Of a stretch of 64,000 bases of DNA, positions 7,878 to 17,978 are shown one piece after another. The position numbers were made by a program, and so were the translations under genes. Source of the DNA: Hymenobacter persicinus (lineage in GTDB: Bacteria > Bacteroidota > Bacteroidia > Cytophagales > Hymenobacteraceae); contig NZ_SEWE01000015.1 of NCBI RefSeq assembly GCF_004167665.1, positions 1 through 64,000 on the forward strand, in the 5' to 3' direction. The notes beneath the pieces are model-generated. The model saw only the letters and a list, made by a program, of their open reading frames with translations, had not been told where the DNA came from and made no database searches. Numbering within the stretch: position 1 is the stretch's first letter; every line of letters begins with the position of its first letter.

Positions 7878-9296
7878 TTAGAATCGGAAGTAAATAAAGG
7901 GATTGAACGAGCTGCCCACGATGTAGCTCACGCTCAGAATCAGCAGCAGGGCCGTCGCCAGGCTCATGCCGATGGCGCGGGGCAGGGCCAGCCGGTCGGC
8001 CGACAGCGTGCCGAGCTCCCAACGCTCCACTCGGGGCAGAGCGGCCATAAAGGAAAAGACCGTGGCCAGCAGCAGCGTAAACCAGAACTCCCGGGTGAAG
8101 TTGGGTACGCCCGACCACTCGCCGACCAGCATGCGCCGGATGTAGGCCAGCGCCCCGCTCAGGGTTTCGGCCCGGAACAGCACCCAGCCCACGACGGTAA
8201 TCAGGAAGGTGGGAATAATGCTCAGCGCGCCAATGCGCTGGTAGATGCGCAGCAGGAAGAGTCGGTCCAGCACCAGAAACAGGCCGTGGAAGGCACCCCA
8301 GGCAATGAAGTTCCAGGCTGCGCCATGCCAGAAGCCCGACAGGATAAACACGGTCCAGAGGTTGGCGTACAGGCGGCCGGTGCTCACGCGGTTGCCGCCG
8401 AGCGGACTGTAGAGGTAGTCGCGCATCCAGCGGCCCAGCGTGATGTGCCAACGCTGCCAGAACTCGGTGATGGAGCGGGAAATGTAGGGGTTATTGAAGT
8501 TTTCGGGAAACTGGAACCCGATCATGCGGCCGATGCCGATGGCCATGTCGGAGTAGCCCGAGAAGTCGAAGTAGATCTGGAAGGTGTAGGCCAGCGCGCC
8601 CAGCCAGGCAAGTGGGGCTGATACTTCAGCCGGCGCCAGGGCGAAAATCCGGTCGGCTTCCTGCCCCAGTACGTTGGCAATGAGGGTCTTTTTGGCCAGG
8701 CCCAGCACGAAGCGGAACAGGCCGGCCAGCTTGTGGTCGATGGTGTCGAAGGCGGAGCGGTCGGTGAGCTGGTCGGCAATTTCGTGGAAGCGCACGATGG
8801 GGCCGGCAATCATCTTCGGGAACAGCATGATGTAGAGCATGAAGTCCCAGAACGACTTCAGGGGCTTGTTCACGCCCCGGTACACGTCGATGGAATAGGT
8901 GAGTTTCTCGAAGGTGAAAAACGAGATGCCGATGGGCAGCACAACCTTCTCCCAGGTCAGCCCGCCGCCGCCCATCGCCTCTTTCACGGCGCTAAAGTTT
9001 TCGAGAAAGAAGTTGGTATACTTGAAGTAGAACAGCATACCCACGTTGAGGATGATGCTCAAAATAAGGTAGATGCGCTTCTGCCAGCCCTCGGCGGCAT
9101 CCATGAGCCGAATGATGAAGAAGTTGAGCACTACCGAGCCCAGAAACAAGGCCAGGAAGTTGAGCCCGCCCCAGGCGTAAAACAGCAGGCTGGCGGTCAG
9201 GGCCACGAAGTTTTTCAGCCGGGCCGGGGCCAGGTAATACAGCAGCAGAAACGCCGGGAAAAAGTAAAACAGGAATAGGGTACTGCTGAAAACCAT
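7878..9296 (-). CDS. MBOAT family O-acetyltransferase (AlgI-like)
   Basis: A 472-aa polytopic membrane-bound O-acyltransferase. In the alginate system AlgI moves acetyl groups across the inner membrane to periplasmic acetyltransferases. The conserved histidines are His284 in EFWQRWHITLGRWMRDYLY and His324 in SGFWHGAAWNF, and PKMIAGPIVRF is the usual MBOAT loop. It is the only MBOAT gene in a locus with three AlgX-like genes, so it may feed acetyl groups to all three. The start at 9296 gives the expected first membrane segment (TLFLFYFFPAFLLLYYL). Confidence 0.93.
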   Translation of the reverse strand: MVFSSTLFLFYFFPAFLLLYYLAPARLKNFVALTASLLFYAWGGLNFLALFLGSVVLNFFIIRLMDAAEGWQKRIYLILSIILNVGMLFYFKYTNFFLENFSAVKEAMGGGGLTWEKVVLPIGISFFTFEKLTYSIDVYRGVNKPLKSFWDFMLYIMLFPKMIAGPIVRFHEIADQLTDRSAFDTIDHKLAGLFRFVLGLAKKTLIANVLGQEADRIFALAPAEVSAPLAWLGALAYTFQIYFDFSGYSDMAIGIGRMIGFQFPENFNNPYISRSITEFWQRWHITLGRWMRDYLYSPLGGNRVSTGRLYANLWTVFILSGFWHGAAWNFIAWGAFHGLFLVLDRLFLLRIYQRIGALSIIPTFLITVVGWVLFRAETLSGALAYIRRMLVGEWSGVPNFTREFWFTLLLATVFSFMAALPRVERWELGTLSADRLALPRAIGMSLATALLLILSVSYIVGSSFNPFIYFRF

Positions 9297-9355
9297 AAAT
9301 CAGGGCAATTAAAAGTAGGAGAGGCGGGTATCGAAGAAAGAAGCAGCACGAATAC

Positions 9356-10690
9356 TCAGGGCGTGGGCCGGAGAAGCTCCCGGTCGTAGCGGGCCAGGGC
9401 GGCTTCGTGCAGCGAGTCGAGCAGGGTGTGGCTGCCGTTGTGCTCCTGCTCCCAGATGCGCTGCTGCATCTGCGGCAGCGCCTCCAGCTGCTGCTGGATC
9501 TGCTGCACCCGCGCCTGCCCGGCGGCCGACAGCGGGTAGTAGAGGTTGTAGAGCTGATCGAGCAGGCTGTGGTTGGGCAGGTTGTGCTCGGTCATGAGCA
9601 TGAGCAGAAAGCCGCGCGACTCAATTTCCTTCTGAAAATCGAGCTGGCTCAGCTCGTGGCCTTCCTTGGCGTATTCCTTGTCGTAGACGAAAATAGTGCG
9701 GTCCAGGCCCCAGAAGCGCGACTCGGGCGCAAACAGGGTTTGCAGGTAGGGGGCAAACTGCATGAAGGCCCAGTTGAAGCTGTCGCCGATGATGAGCAGG
9801 TTCGGCCGCTTCTGCCCGGCCCGCAACGAGTCGAACGTGACGACGGGGTAGGCCGTGGTCGGGTAGTGGGGATAGGGGAAAATCAGGTTCATGGCCCCGT
9901 TCAGGTCGCCGTCGGTGAAGCGGATGGTGTCGCCGCTTACGGCTAGCGGGCCGTGCCGCCGAAAGTTGATCAGGTCGAACTTGCCCACCTGCTCGATGCG
10001 GGCAAACAGCGTGTCGGCCACCAGGCTGGCCCCGTAGCCGCTCCAGTGCGTGCCGCCTTTCGGAAACAGCGGGTGGCTGGTGGTGTCTTTCCAGAGCTTA
10101 AACAACTGCGCGGCATCCAGCAGATTAACGCGCTGCTTTTTCATTTCCCGCATAAATACCGCGGAGTTGGTGCGGTCGGTGGGCGGGCGCTGGTAGTCGT
10201 TGGGCAGGGTTTCGGGCTGGTAGCGGGGCTTGTTGGGCGCCATCACGAACAGAAATGGCACGCCACGCTGGGCCAGCGCTTCCTGCACGGCCCGGATGCG
10301 CCGCACGCGGTAGGCAATTTCCTCTTCGCCTATAAAATCCTGCCCCTGAGCCGCGGCCACGGTGCCCGGCTGAAACAGCACCAGGTCTTTGCCCACCAGC
10401 AGGTCGGAGGAGCGGGCGATGCCCAGCCAGGACAAGGAAAGCTGGTTGCGGAACCGGATCAGCCAGTTGCGAAAGCCAAGCCGGTCTTCCAAGTACTGTT
10501 CCAGGGAGGGTTGGTAGGTGCCGGCCAGCAAACCTTCCTTGCTGAATTCGGGGTGGGGAACTTCGTGGTAGGCGCCCTGCAGGGGCGCCATCTGCACCCA
10601 CTCAAACTTGGCTTGCAAGGCCGGGAGCAACAGCAACAGCAGCAGCAGGGAGAGTAGAATGCGTTTTACAAAAACTGACTGGGCAGCCAT
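9356..10690 (-). CDS. AlgX/AlgJ-like SGNH O-acetyltransferase family protein (copy 2)
   Basis: 444 aa from the ATG at 10690. The open frame runs back to 10981, but that extension would cover the neighbouring gene's 3' end and terminator, whereas MAAQSVFVKRILLSLLLL begins with a proper membrane anchor. The SGNH motifs are IIGDSFNWAF (Ser304) and KGGTHWSGYG (His215, with Gly where DxH enzymes have Asp). The N-terminal block EDRLGFRNWLIRFRNQLSLS matches copy 1. It lies 59 nt upstream of the MBOAT gene. A periplasmic role in polysaccharide acetylation is inferred from family and context. Confidence 0.8.
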   Translation of the reverse strand: MAAQSVFVKRILLSLLLLLLLLPALQAKFEWVQMAPLQGAYHEVPHPEFSKEGLLAGTYQPSLEQYLEDRLGFRNWLIRFRNQLSLSWLGIARSSDLLVGKDLVLFQPGTVAAAQGQDFIGEEEIAYRVRRIRAVQEALAQRGVPFLFVMAPNKPRYQPETLPNDYQRPPTDRTNSAVFMREMKKQRVNLLDAAQLFKLWKDTTSHPLFPKGGTHWSGYGASLVADTLFARIEQVGKFDLINFRRHGPLAVSGDTIRFTDGDLNGAMNLIFPYPHYPTTAYPVVTFDSLRAGQKRPNLLIIGDSFNWAFMQFAPYLQTLFAPESRFWGLDRTIFVYDKEYAKEGHELSQLDFQKEIESRGFLLMLMTEHNLPNHSLLDQLYNLYYPLSAAGQARVQQIQQQLEALPQMQQRIWEQEHNGSHTLLDSLHEAALARYDRELLRPTP

Positions 10691-10850
10691 AGAATACTGG
10701 TAGCTGGAGCAAACGGCCTTTGGCCCGGGAGCAAAAAGCCTCATTATCGGAGCCGTAGCGGCCCGGGTAGAGGTAAAATTAAAGCAAGGAACGGGTATTT
10801 TCCTGATTTGCCAACTGCCCGCCGCTACCGTGCCCGCCACTTCGGGGCAT

Positions 10851-10880
10851 AAAAAAAGCCTCTTCCGAAGAAGAGGCTTT
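10851..10880 (-). terminator. Intrinsic terminator for 10908-11348
   Basis: An 11-bp stem (10855-10865 with 10870-10880) has a 4-nt loop; the A run at 10851-10857 becomes the U tract on the minus strand. It would separate the small secreted gene, and copy 3 upstream of it, from copy 2. Confidence 0.75.
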
Positions 10881-10907
10881 GCGGGGTGGGGCGGGTAGGG
10901 CCGCTGC

Positions 10908-11348
10908 TTAGTGCTTGCCCCGGCCTTTGCCGTTGCCGTGTCCGTTACCGCGGCCGTTGCCCTGGTTCCCTTGGTTACCATAGTACTTTTTGGCTTGGCC
11001 GGGAGGCATACCGTGGGGGTGACCCTTGTATTTGGTGCGGTATTCCTCGATGCGGACCCAGGGCTGAGCCCCCACGTAGTCGATTACCACGGGGTGGAAG
11101 CTGCGCGGGTCGTAGCCGGGATTTGCCAGGCGGGCCCACTGCCCGTTGCGCAGCACCACGTACTGCTGGTCGCGCACGTCGTAGTAGCCGTCGACTTCCG
11201 GAATGTAGTAATACTGGGTATTCGGTCCCACGGCCGGACCCCAGGAGGGCGGGTTGATGTTGATATTGACCTGAGCCTGGGCCGGCGAGGCCAGACCGAG
11301 CAGCAGGAAAAACGAGGCGCCGAGGGAAAGCTTGGGGAGAAGTTTCAT
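10908..11348 (-). CDS. Small secreted protein with Gly/Asn/Lys-rich tail
   Basis: 146 aa from the ATG at 11348, chosen because it begins a clean signal peptide (MKLLPKLSLGASFFLLLGLA, cleavage near AQA|Q). The mature part includes GYYDVRDQQYVVLRNGQWAR, a tyrosine-rich block seen in small Bacteroidota envelope proteins. It ends in a low-complexity tail of GN, GK and GH dipeptides. The function is unknown. It sits inside the O-acetylation locus but has its own terminator, so it may be independent of it. A start at 11408 is possible but would bury the signal peptide. Confidence 0.75.
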   Translation of the reverse strand: MKLLPKLSLGASFFLLLGLASPAQAQVNININPPSWGPAVGPNTQYYYIPEVDGYYDVRDQQYVVLRNGQWARLANPGYDPRSFHPVVIDYVGAQPWVRIEEYRTKYKGHPHGMPPGQAKKYYGNQGNQGNGRGNGHGNGKGRGKH

Positions 11349-11419
11349 GGCAGAAAAAGTTTGCGTGCAACAGAATTGATGCACGGGGTTTGGCAAGAAC
11401 GGGGCCAAACCGGCCGGGG

Positions 11420-12613
11420 TTACGGCGCGGGCGCCGTAACCCCGGCCGGTGCAAAGGCCTGCAACGCGGCTTCGCTAAAACCCATGTCGAAACTCTTCAG
11501 GTTGTGCTCGTTGAACAGCACCAGCACCACGTCATGCCGGAGCAGCTCGGCCTTACGGTCGAGGCGGCTGACGGAAGTTTCCCCGCTGAGCTGCCCGTTG
11601 TGCTTGCGCCACTGCACCTCCTGGTTGTAGTACCACAGGTGGGAGTCGTCGGCAAACAGCTGGTCTAGGTAAGGATAATACTCAATCAGGGTCCAAACGA
11701 AACTGTCGCCGACCACCAGCAGGCGGGGCTTGCGCTGGCCGGGCTTAAGCGGGTCAAACACCACCGTGGGGTAGGCCATGGGGAAAGCCGCCGGGGCCCA
11801 CAGCAGATTCATGGCCCGCACCATGTCGTCGTCGGTGGAGCGGGGGGTAGTGCTGACTTCCAGGCCAGTGGTGCGGAAGTCGGGCAAGTCGAAGCGGCCG
11901 AGCTGCTCGAGGCAGGGAAACAGCACCCGGGCCGCCCGCGTTACGCCGTACAGGCTCCAGTGAATGCCGCCCCGCGGAAATAGCGGGTACGCCGCCGAGT
12001 CTTTCCAGGCCCGAAACTGCGCTCCAAAGTTGAGCACGTGAATGCCGGCGGCCTGCATCTCGGCTGCGTAGAGCGTGGCATTGGAAGGCTGAGGCCAGGC
12101 CACGCGGTAGGCTTCGGGAACGAACTCGGGGTAGAAAGCCGCTTTGCTGGGTGCAATAACGTAGAGCAGCACCTTGCCGCGCCGGGCCAGCGTGTCCTGC
12201 AGGGCCCGCAATTGCGCCACGTGGCGCTGACGCTCCCCGGCGGGCACCACGTCTTGGCCCTGGGCCGCCCACACCGGGTCTTCCTCAAACAGCACGCCCC
12301 GCAAGCCGACGAGTACGCTAAACACTTTCGCCTGACCCAGGACCGAGTAGGCCAGCTGGTTGCGGGGCCGGATCCACAGGTCGCGGAAACCGACCTGCTC
12401 GGAAGCGTAGCGTTCCAGGGCTGGCTGGTAGGTGTTGTCGCGCAGGCCGGCCCAGTCCAGCACCGGGCGCGGGGCCGGCTGCTGGTAGCCGCCCAGCGGG
12501 CCGTTGCGAAAGAACTTGAGGTTGACGGCCGTCTGCACCGCTGGCAGCACCAGCAGCCCGAGCAGGACCACGAACAGCGCCTGCTTGCCCCGGGAGGCTA
12601 CCGCTCTACGCAC
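11420..12613 (-). CDS. AlgX/AlgJ-like SGNH O-acetyltransferase family protein (copy 3)
   Basis: 397 aa, the most divergent copy. It has an N-terminal membrane anchor (ALFVVLLGLLVLPAV) and an SGNH-like domain with VVGDSFVWTL (Ser304) and RGGIHWSLYG (His218). Gly216 replaces the Asp of the DxH motif, as in the other two copies. The block SEQVGFRDLWIRPRNQLAYS corresponds to the LGFRNWLIR block of copies 1 and 2. It is upstream of the rest of the locus and separated from it by the small secreted gene and its terminator. Confidence 0.78.
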   Translation of the reverse strand: MRRAVASRGKQALFVVLLGLLVLPAVQTAVNLKFFRNGPLGGYQQPAPRPVLDWAGLRDNTYQPALERYASEQVGFRDLWIRPRNQLAYSVLGQAKVFSVLVGLRGVLFEEDPVWAAQGQDVVPAGERQRHVAQLRALQDTLARRGKVLLYVIAPSKAAFYPEFVPEAYRVAWPQPSNATLYAAEMQAAGIHVLNFGAQFRAWKDSAAYPLFPRGGIHWSLYGVTRAARVLFPCLEQLGRFDLPDFRTTGLEVSTTPRSTDDDMVRAMNLLWAPAAFPMAYPTVVFDPLKPGQRKPRLLVVGDSFVWTLIEYYPYLDQLFADDSHLWYYNQEVQWRKHNGQLSGETSVSRLDRKAELLRHDVVLVLFNEHNLKSFDMGFSEAALQAFAPAGVTAPAP

Positions 12614-12838
12614 GGATGGAAATAAAAGTAGCCGTCAGCGGGCCGTTACACATCATAGCCGAAAATAAACGTAGAAGCGAGTTTGATACTACTGCCCGCC
12701 GTCGGGCACAAAAGACAGCAATTTCTTGTTACTCCCCATCTGCACCGCCCCCGGCCGCCGGCCCGAATCTTTCGGGCCCGATCTGCTAACCAGATTGGTA
12801 AATAACGGATTCGGGTGGCGAAAGGGGCGCCAGATGCG

Positions 12839-12846
12839 TACCTTTG
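12839..12846 (+). promoter_or_regulatory. uvrA promoter -7 box
   Basis: TACCTTTG matches TAnnTTTG, 23 nt before the uvrA ATG. This supports the start at 12870 and hence the long N-terminal extension. Confidence 0.5.
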
Positions 12847-12869
12847 CGGACTTATTCGACTTGCTCTGA

Positions 12870-15800
12870 ATGGCTAAGAAAACCAAGGCGGCCCCGGTCG
12901 CCGCTACGCCTGAAATCACCGTTTCCGCCGCCGTGGCCGACAATGCCCACGGTCATACCACCGCCGCCGTGCAGGCCGTGCCCCGGGCTGGGGAGGTTAG
13001 TGAAGCCGTCCTCGACGCCCGCGCCGACCAGCAGCCCGTGGGCGGAGCCGAGGTAGAGGCGCCGTTTATCGAGGTGTACGGGGCCCGGGAGCACAACCTG
13101 AAAAACGTGTCGGTGAGCATTCCGCGCGGGCAGCTGGTGGTGTTTACCGGCATTTCGGGCTCGGGCAAATCGTCGTTGGCTTTCGACACGATTTATGCCG
13201 AAGGCCAGCGCCGCTACATGGAAACGTTTTCGGCCTACGCCCGCTCCTTCATGGGCGGCCTGGAGCGCCCCGACGTAGACAAAATCGAGGGGTTGTCGCC
13301 GGTAATCAGCATCGAGCAGAAGACGACCTCGCGCAACCCCCGCTCCACAGTGGGCACCATCACCGAGATTTACGACTTTCTGCGCCTGCTCTACGCCCGC
13401 ACCGCCGAGGCGTTCAGCTACGCCACCGGCGCGAAGATGATCCGGCAGAGCGACGAGCAGATCATCAATTATATCCTCAAGCACTTCGCCGACAAGAAGC
13501 TGGTGGTGCTGGCGCCGGTGGTGAAGGGCCGCAAGGGTCACTACCGGGAGCTGTTCCAGCAGATTGCCAAGCTGGGCTTTACCAAGGTGCGCGTGGACGG
13601 GGAACTGCTCGACATCACGGCCAAGATGCAGGTGGACCGCTACAAGATCCACGACATCGAAATCGTCATTGACCGGCTCAAGGCGACGAAAGAGGACCGG
13701 TTCCGCCTCTCCGGCTCGGTGCAGAACGCCTTGACCCACGGCAAGGGCACCATGCTGGTGCTGGACTCCGACTCGGGCAAGACGCAGTTTTTCTCGCGCT
13801 TTCTGATGGACCCGACTACCGGCATTGCCTACGATGACCCGGCGCCCAACACGTTCAGCTTCAACTCGCCCTACGGCGCCTGCCCGACCTGCAACGGCCT
13901 GGGCGAGGTCCAGGAAATCACCGAGGACTCGGTGCTGCCCGACAAGAAGCTCAGCGTGAGCCGCGGCGGCATTGCCCCTCTGGGCGAGTACCGCGACATC
14001 TGGATTTTTCAGCAGCTGAGCTTAATTCTCAAAAAGCAGAAGTTCAGCCTCAGCACCCCGCTCGAAAAGCTGCCCGCCGACCTGATTGAGCGCCTGCTGT
14101 ACGGCGTGCCCGAGGATGAGGACGCCGACCCCAAGAAAAGCAGCTACACCGAGCCCTTCGAGGGCATCATCCCCTTCCTGCGCCGGCAGATGGAGTCCGA
14201 CTCGGAAAACATCCGGGCCTGGATTCAGGAGTACACCCAGGCCCGGCAGTGCCCCGAGTGCCACGGCTACCGTCTCAAAAAGGAAAGCCTGCACTTCAAG
14301 ATTGCCGACAAAAACATCGGCGAGCTGTCGGTGATGGACATCAAGGAGCTCAGCACCTGGTTTGAGAACCTGGAAGACCGGCTCACCGAGCGCCAGAACG
14401 TCATTGGCCGGGAGCTGCTCAAGGAAATCCGCAAGCGGATCGGCTTTTTGCTGGAAGTGGGCCTCGAATACCTCGACCTGCACCGCTCCGTACGGACCTT
14501 ATCGGGTGGGGAAAGCCAGCGGATTCGCCTGGCCACCCAGATTGGCACCCAGCTCGTGGGCGTGCTCTACATCATGGACGAGCCCAGCATCGGCCTGCAC
14601 CAGCGCGACAATGAGCGGCTCATCAAGGCTCTGCAGCACCTGCGCGACATCGGCAACTCGGTGATTGTGGTAGAGCACGACAAGGACATGATTATGAATG
14701 CCGACTACGTCCTGGACATTGGTCCGGGCGCCGGCATCCACGGCGGCCATATCGTGGCCCACGGCTCGCCCAAGGATATTTTCAGCTCCGGCAGCCTGAC
14801 TTCGCAGTATCTGAGCGGGGAAAAGCACATCGAGCTGCGCCGACAGAAGCGCAAGGGCGACGGGGGCCAGCTGGTGCTCAAGGGTGCCACCGGCCACAAC
14901 CTCAAGAACGTCACGGCCAAGTTCCCGCTGGGCAAGCTCGTGGCCGTAACGGGCGTGTCGGGTTCGGGCAAGTCGTCGTTGATTCACGACACGCTGTACC
15001 CGATTCTCAACCAGTTCTTCTTCAACTCCAAGAAGGACCCGCTGCCCTACCAGAGCATCGAAGGGCTGGAGCTGATTGACAAGGTAATCGAGGTGGACCA
15101 GTCGCCGATTGGGCGCACGCCGCGCTCCAACCCGGCCACGTACACGGGCGTGTTCACCGAAATCCGCAGCCTGTTTGCTTCCCTGCCCGAGGCCAAAATC
15201 CGGGGCTACGGGCCGGGGCGCTTCTCCTTCAACGTGAAAGGTGGGCGCTGCGAAACCTGCGAGGGCGCGGGCATGCGCACCATCGAAATGAACTTCCTAC
15301 CCGACGTGCACGTGCCCTGCGAAACCTGTAAGGGCCGCCGCTACAACCGCGAAACCCTGGAAGTGCGCTTCAAGGGCAAGAGCATCACCGACGTGCTCGA
15401 CATGACGGTGGAAAAGGCTGTGGAGTACTTCGAAAACCAGCCCCGCATCATCCGCAAGATCCAGGTGCTCAACGAAGTTGGGCTGGGTTACCTCACGCTG
15501 GGTCAGCAGGCCACCACGCTCAGTGGCGGCGAGGCCCAGCGGGTGAAGCTGGCCACCGAGCTGGGCAAGAAGGACACCGGCAAAACGTTCTACATCCTCG
15601 ACGAGCCTACCACCGGCCTGCACTTCGAAGATATCAACCACCTCTCCGACGTGCTCCAGAAGCTGGTCGATAAGGGCAACACGGTGCTCATCATCGAGCA
15701 CAATCTCGACCTGATTAAGGTCGCCGACCACGTCATTGACCTCGGCCCCGAGGGCGGTGGGGGCGGCGGCACCATCGTGGCCCAGGGCACGCCCGAGCAG

Positions 15801-15887
15801 GTGGCTAAAGTGAAGAAAGGCCACACGGCCCGCTTCCTGGCTGAAGAGCTCAAAGTCAGTAAGTACGCCGACGGCAAATCGGCTTAA
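12870..15887 (+). CDS. uvrA: Excinuclease ABC subunit A
   Basis: DNA damage sensor of nucleotide excision repair (1005 aa). It has two ABC ATPase modules: Walker [10 protein letters not shown] (Lys100) and GVSGSGKSS, signatures [12 protein letters not shown] and [12 protein letters not shown], and Walker B segments ending MDEPSIGL and LDEPTTGL. Zinc-binding pairs are seen at CPTC, CPEC, CETC and CETC. The usual UvrA start ([10 protein letters not shown]) is at residue 71, so there is an Ala/Val-rich N-terminal extension of about 65 residues with no recognised function. The gene stands alone between its own promoter box and terminator. Confidence 0.97.
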   Translation: MAKKTKAAPVAATPEITVSAAVADNAHGHTTAAVQAVPRAGEVSEAVLDARADQQPVGGAEVEAPFIEVYGAREHNLKNVSVSIPRGQLVVFTGISGSGKSSLAFDTIYAEGQRRYMETFSAYARSFMGGLERPDVDKIEGLSPVISIEQKTTSRNPRSTVGTITEIYDFLRLLYARTAEAFSYATGAKMIRQSDEQIINYILKHFADKKLVVLAPVVKGRKGHYRELFQQIAKLGFTKVRVDGELLDITAKMQVDRYKIHDIEIVIDRLKATKEDRFRLSGSVQNALTHGKGTMLVLDSDSGKTQFFSRFLMDPTTGIAYDDPAPNTFSFNSPYGACPTCNGLGEVQEITEDSVLPDKKLSVSRGGIAPLGEYRDIWIFQQLSLILKKQKFSLSTPLEKLPADLIERLLYGVPEDEDADPKKSSYTEPFEGIIPFLRRQMESDSENIRAWIQEYTQARQCPECHGYRLKKESLHFKIADKNIGELSVMDIKELSTWFENLEDRLTERQNVIGRELLKEIRKRIGFLLEVGLEYLDLHRSVRTLSGGESQRIRLATQIGTQLVGVLYIMDEPSIGLHQRDNERLIKALQHLRDIGNSVIVVEHDKDMIMNADYVLDIGPGAGIHGGHIVAHGSPKDIFSSGSLTSQYLSGEKHIELRRQKRKGDGGQLVLKGATGHNLKNVTAKFPLGKLVAVTGVSGSGKSSLIHDTLYPILNQFFFNSKKDPLPYQSIEGLELIDKVIEVDQSPIGRTPRSNPATYTGVFTEIRSLFASLPEAKIRGYGPGRFSFNVKGGRCETCEGAGMRTIEMNFLPDVHVPCETCKGRRYNRETLEVRFKGKSITDVLDMTVEKAVEYFENQPRIIRKIQVLNEVGLGYLTLGQQATTLSGGEAQRVKLATELGKKDTGKTFYILDEPTTGLHFEDINHLSDVLQKLVDKGNTVLIIEHNLDLIKVADHVIDLGPEGGGGGGTIVAQGTPEQVAKVKKGHTARFLAEELKVSKYADGKSA

Positions 15888-15907
15888 CCTGTACAGCAGC
15901 AGTTGTA

Positions 15908-15947
15908 AATGAGGCCGGGAAATCATTATTTCCGGCCTCATTTTTTT
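15908..15947 (+). terminator. uvrA terminator
   Basis: GAGGCCG pairs with CGGCCTC, the stem continues through GAAA/TTTC with one bulged G, and a seven-T run follows. Confidence 0.8.
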
Positions 15948-15954
15948 CCGGCTT

Positions 15955-16386
15955 ATGCGCGCTCTGCTTCTGCTCCCCATTCTGGCGGTCCTGACCGCCG
16001 CTACTACCCCCGGCACGCCACCGGCGGGCACCCGCTTCGAAGGCAAGTTCACCAACGGCCTGAAAGGCAACACGCTTAGCTTCGTGCTGGCGCCCGACGG
16101 GAAAACCATCAGTGACGTCACCTTCAAAGGCTACTGGCGCTGCGACGGGAAGCTGGAAATGCTGGGGGCCACGGGACCAAAAGGGACCTTCGCCGTGACC
16201 AACGGCACCATTGCCGGCCGCCTCTGTGAGCCCCCGAATGGCGGCGCCTCGGCCTGGTGCTTCGATCTGGGCGGCAAGCTCACCGGCAAAACGGCCACCG
16301 GCCGCTTCCGCATGAACATCAACGCCCTGCGCTGCGACTCCTACGAGCTGCAGTGGGAAGCCGCGGCCGTGGGGCCGGCCAAGTAG
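15955..16386 (+). CDS. Small secreted protein of unknown function
   Basis: 143 aa with a short signal peptide (MRALLLLPILAVLTAAT). The mature part starts about residue 20 with GTRFEGKFTNG. It contains four cysteines (CDGK, CEPP, WCFD, RCDSY) that could form two disulfides outside the cytoplasm. The product looks like a compact beta-rich domain, but I do not recognise it. The start is a few bases after the uvrA terminator T run, and no promoter box was seen. It converges on the TMEM175 gene with a 16-nt gap. Confidence 0.7.
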   Translation: MRALLLLPILAVLTAATTPGTPPAGTRFEGKFTNGLKGNTLSFVLAPDGKTISDVTFKGYWRCDGKLEMLGATGPKGTFAVTNGTIAGRLCEPPNGGASAWCFDLGGKLTGKTATGRFRMNINALRCDSYELQWEAAAVGPAK

Positions 16387-16402
16387 AGCTCTGCTCGTTC
16401 TG

Positions 16403-17083
16403 CTACGCTAACACCCGGGTGCCGTGCTGGGCCCGGTACGCCTCGTCCAAGCGCTTATGCCGGCGGTTGACCCACAGGCTGAGCAGTGGGAATGCCACGG
16501 CCGGAATACCCCGCAGTACTACCGCCGGCAGGAAAAAGGCCAGCACAATGCTGGTGCCGAATACGATAGGAGCCATCAGGGGCCGGGACAAATCCAGGTC
16601 GGCGTGCTCGTGCTCGGGGTGGTCCACCAAGTGGTGGTGAGGGTTGCGCAGGTGGCGTTGCAGCAGAATCTGCATGATGCCGGTGAAACTCACGTTGATG
16701 CTGTACACAATCCAGGGCGTGCGCAGCAGACCGTACTCACTCTGGTAGGCCGTGGTGAAGGGCATCAGAATGATGCTGAGCAGGAAAAGCAGGTTCAGCC
16801 AGAGCAGCTTGTTGTCGAGGCGGCGCACAAAGCGGAAGATGCGGTGGTGGGCCGTCCAGTAGATGGCAATGATAAAGAAGCTCAGCAGAAAGCCCACAAA
16901 CTTCGGAATCAGGCGCAGTAGCACGTTCAGCACGTCGATTTCCCGGGGGTGGTGCAACTCGGGCACCTTGATTTCGATGACCAGCAGGGTGATGGCAATG
17001 GCAAAAACCGCGTCGGTGAACAGAATGACGCGCTCAATCTGGAAGGCGTCGCGGTGTTGTTGGGCTTTTTCAGTGCCGTCCAT
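16403..17083 (-). CDS. TMEM175-family potassium channel-like membrane protein (DUF1211)
   Basis: 226 aa with about six hydrophobic helices. The first helix carries FTDAVFAIAITLLVIEI, the TMEM175/DUF1211 signature in which pore-lining residues of helix 1 form the filter. Bacterial members are K+-selective channels of the inner membrane. A His-rich loop (HHHLVDHPEHEHAD) sits between helices 4 and 5. The family assignment is strong; ion selectivity is inferred from the family. Confidence 0.88.
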   Translation of the reverse strand: MDGTEKAQQHRDAFQIERVILFTDAVFAIAITLLVIEIKVPELHHPREIDVLNVLLRLIPKFVGFLLSFFIIAIYWTAHHRIFRFVRRLDNKLLWLNLLFLLSIILMPFTTAYQSEYGLLRTPWIVYSINVSFTGIMQILLQRHLRNPHHHLVDHPEHEHADLDLSRPLMAPIVFGTSIVLAFFLPAVVLRGIPAVAFPLLSLWVNRRHKRLDEAYRAQHGTRVLA

Positions 17084-17199
17084 GCGGGTCCGGGGCCGGG
17101 GAAGGTAAGTCGGCCGGCTAAAGATAAAGCGTGGCCCGACAAGCCAAAAGCCGCCGCAGAATATTCCGCGGCGGCTTTCAGGGAAAGTTTGCGAGCAGC

Positions 17200-17802
17200 T
17201 TACTTCCGGTCTTTCACCGCGGCGTACATCTGCTGGGCCATTTCGAGGTGATGTTGCAACACCGGCACCTGCTTGGTGGCAAACGCCTTCAGGGTCGGGT
17301 CAGCGGCTTTCACGGAGGCCTCGGTGAATTCCTTCACGTCTTCTTCGTGGTCTTTCACCATTTCCTTGAGGTACTCCTTGTCCAGGTCGGCGCCCTTTTC
17401 CTCGGTCACGTCTTTGTACACCTTGGCGTGGTCATCACCGAGGGCGGCAGGCAGGGTAACGTTCTTGGCGGCAGCAATACTTTTCAGCTCTGCATTGGCT
17501 TTGGTGTGGTCGGCCACCATCTGCGAGCCAAACTGCTTGCCTTCGGTGGTGCTGCCGTTTTTGGCCACGTAGTCGCCGAGCTGCACTTCCAGCATGCCCC
17601 CGCTGGCCGCCTTGGTCAGAAACTCGGAGTCGAAGTCCAGCTTTTTCTCTTCTACTTTGCCCAATTCGGTGTCGGTGGTAGCCGCCGCGTTCTTGGATTC
17701 GTTTTCACTCTGGGCGGTTTCCACCGAATCCTGCTTCGTGGAGCAGCCGGCGGCACCCAATAGCACGCCCGCGCACAGCAGGCCATACAACGTCTTTTTC
17801 AT
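17200..17802 (-). CDS. DUF4142 lipoprotein (copy 1)
   Basis: 200 aa with a lipobox (LLGAAGCS, Cys20), so probably anchored in the outer or inner membrane. The DUF4142 helical bundle spans about residues 55-198, with FLTKAASGGMLEVQLGDYV, MVADHTKAN and a C-terminal VLQHHLEMAQQMYA. The domain has a ferritin-like four-helix look; its biochemical role is unknown. It is one of three paralogues within 2.4 kb on this strand. Confidence 0.9.
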   Translation of the reverse strand: MKKTLYGLLCAGVLLGAAGCSTKQDSVETAQSENESKNAAATTDTELGKVEEKKLDFDSEFLTKAASGGMLEVQLGDYVAKNGSTTEGKQFGSQMVADHTKANAELKSIAAAKNVTLPAALGDDHAKVYKDVTEEKGADLDKEYLKEMVKDHEEDVKEFTEASVKAADPTLKAFATKQVPVLQHHLEMAQQMYAAVKDRK

Positions 17803-17978
17803 GGGAAAAACGGGTTGAAAAGTGTGGTAGTGAAGTAAATAAGCGGGGTGATTGGAGCAAAGGAGCGGAAAGCCGACCCGGCACCGACGGCGAAAAAATA
17901 TGCCGCCGCCCAGCCGGCCAGGAAGCAGAAAGTCGCCGGGAAAACGGCCCGACGACTTTCTGCCAGGAGTAGCTTGGC

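Noticed and set aside
10691..10981. N-terminal extension of AlgX-like copy 2
   Set aside because: Would overlap the neighbouring gene and its terminator and hide the membrane anchor that begins at 10690.
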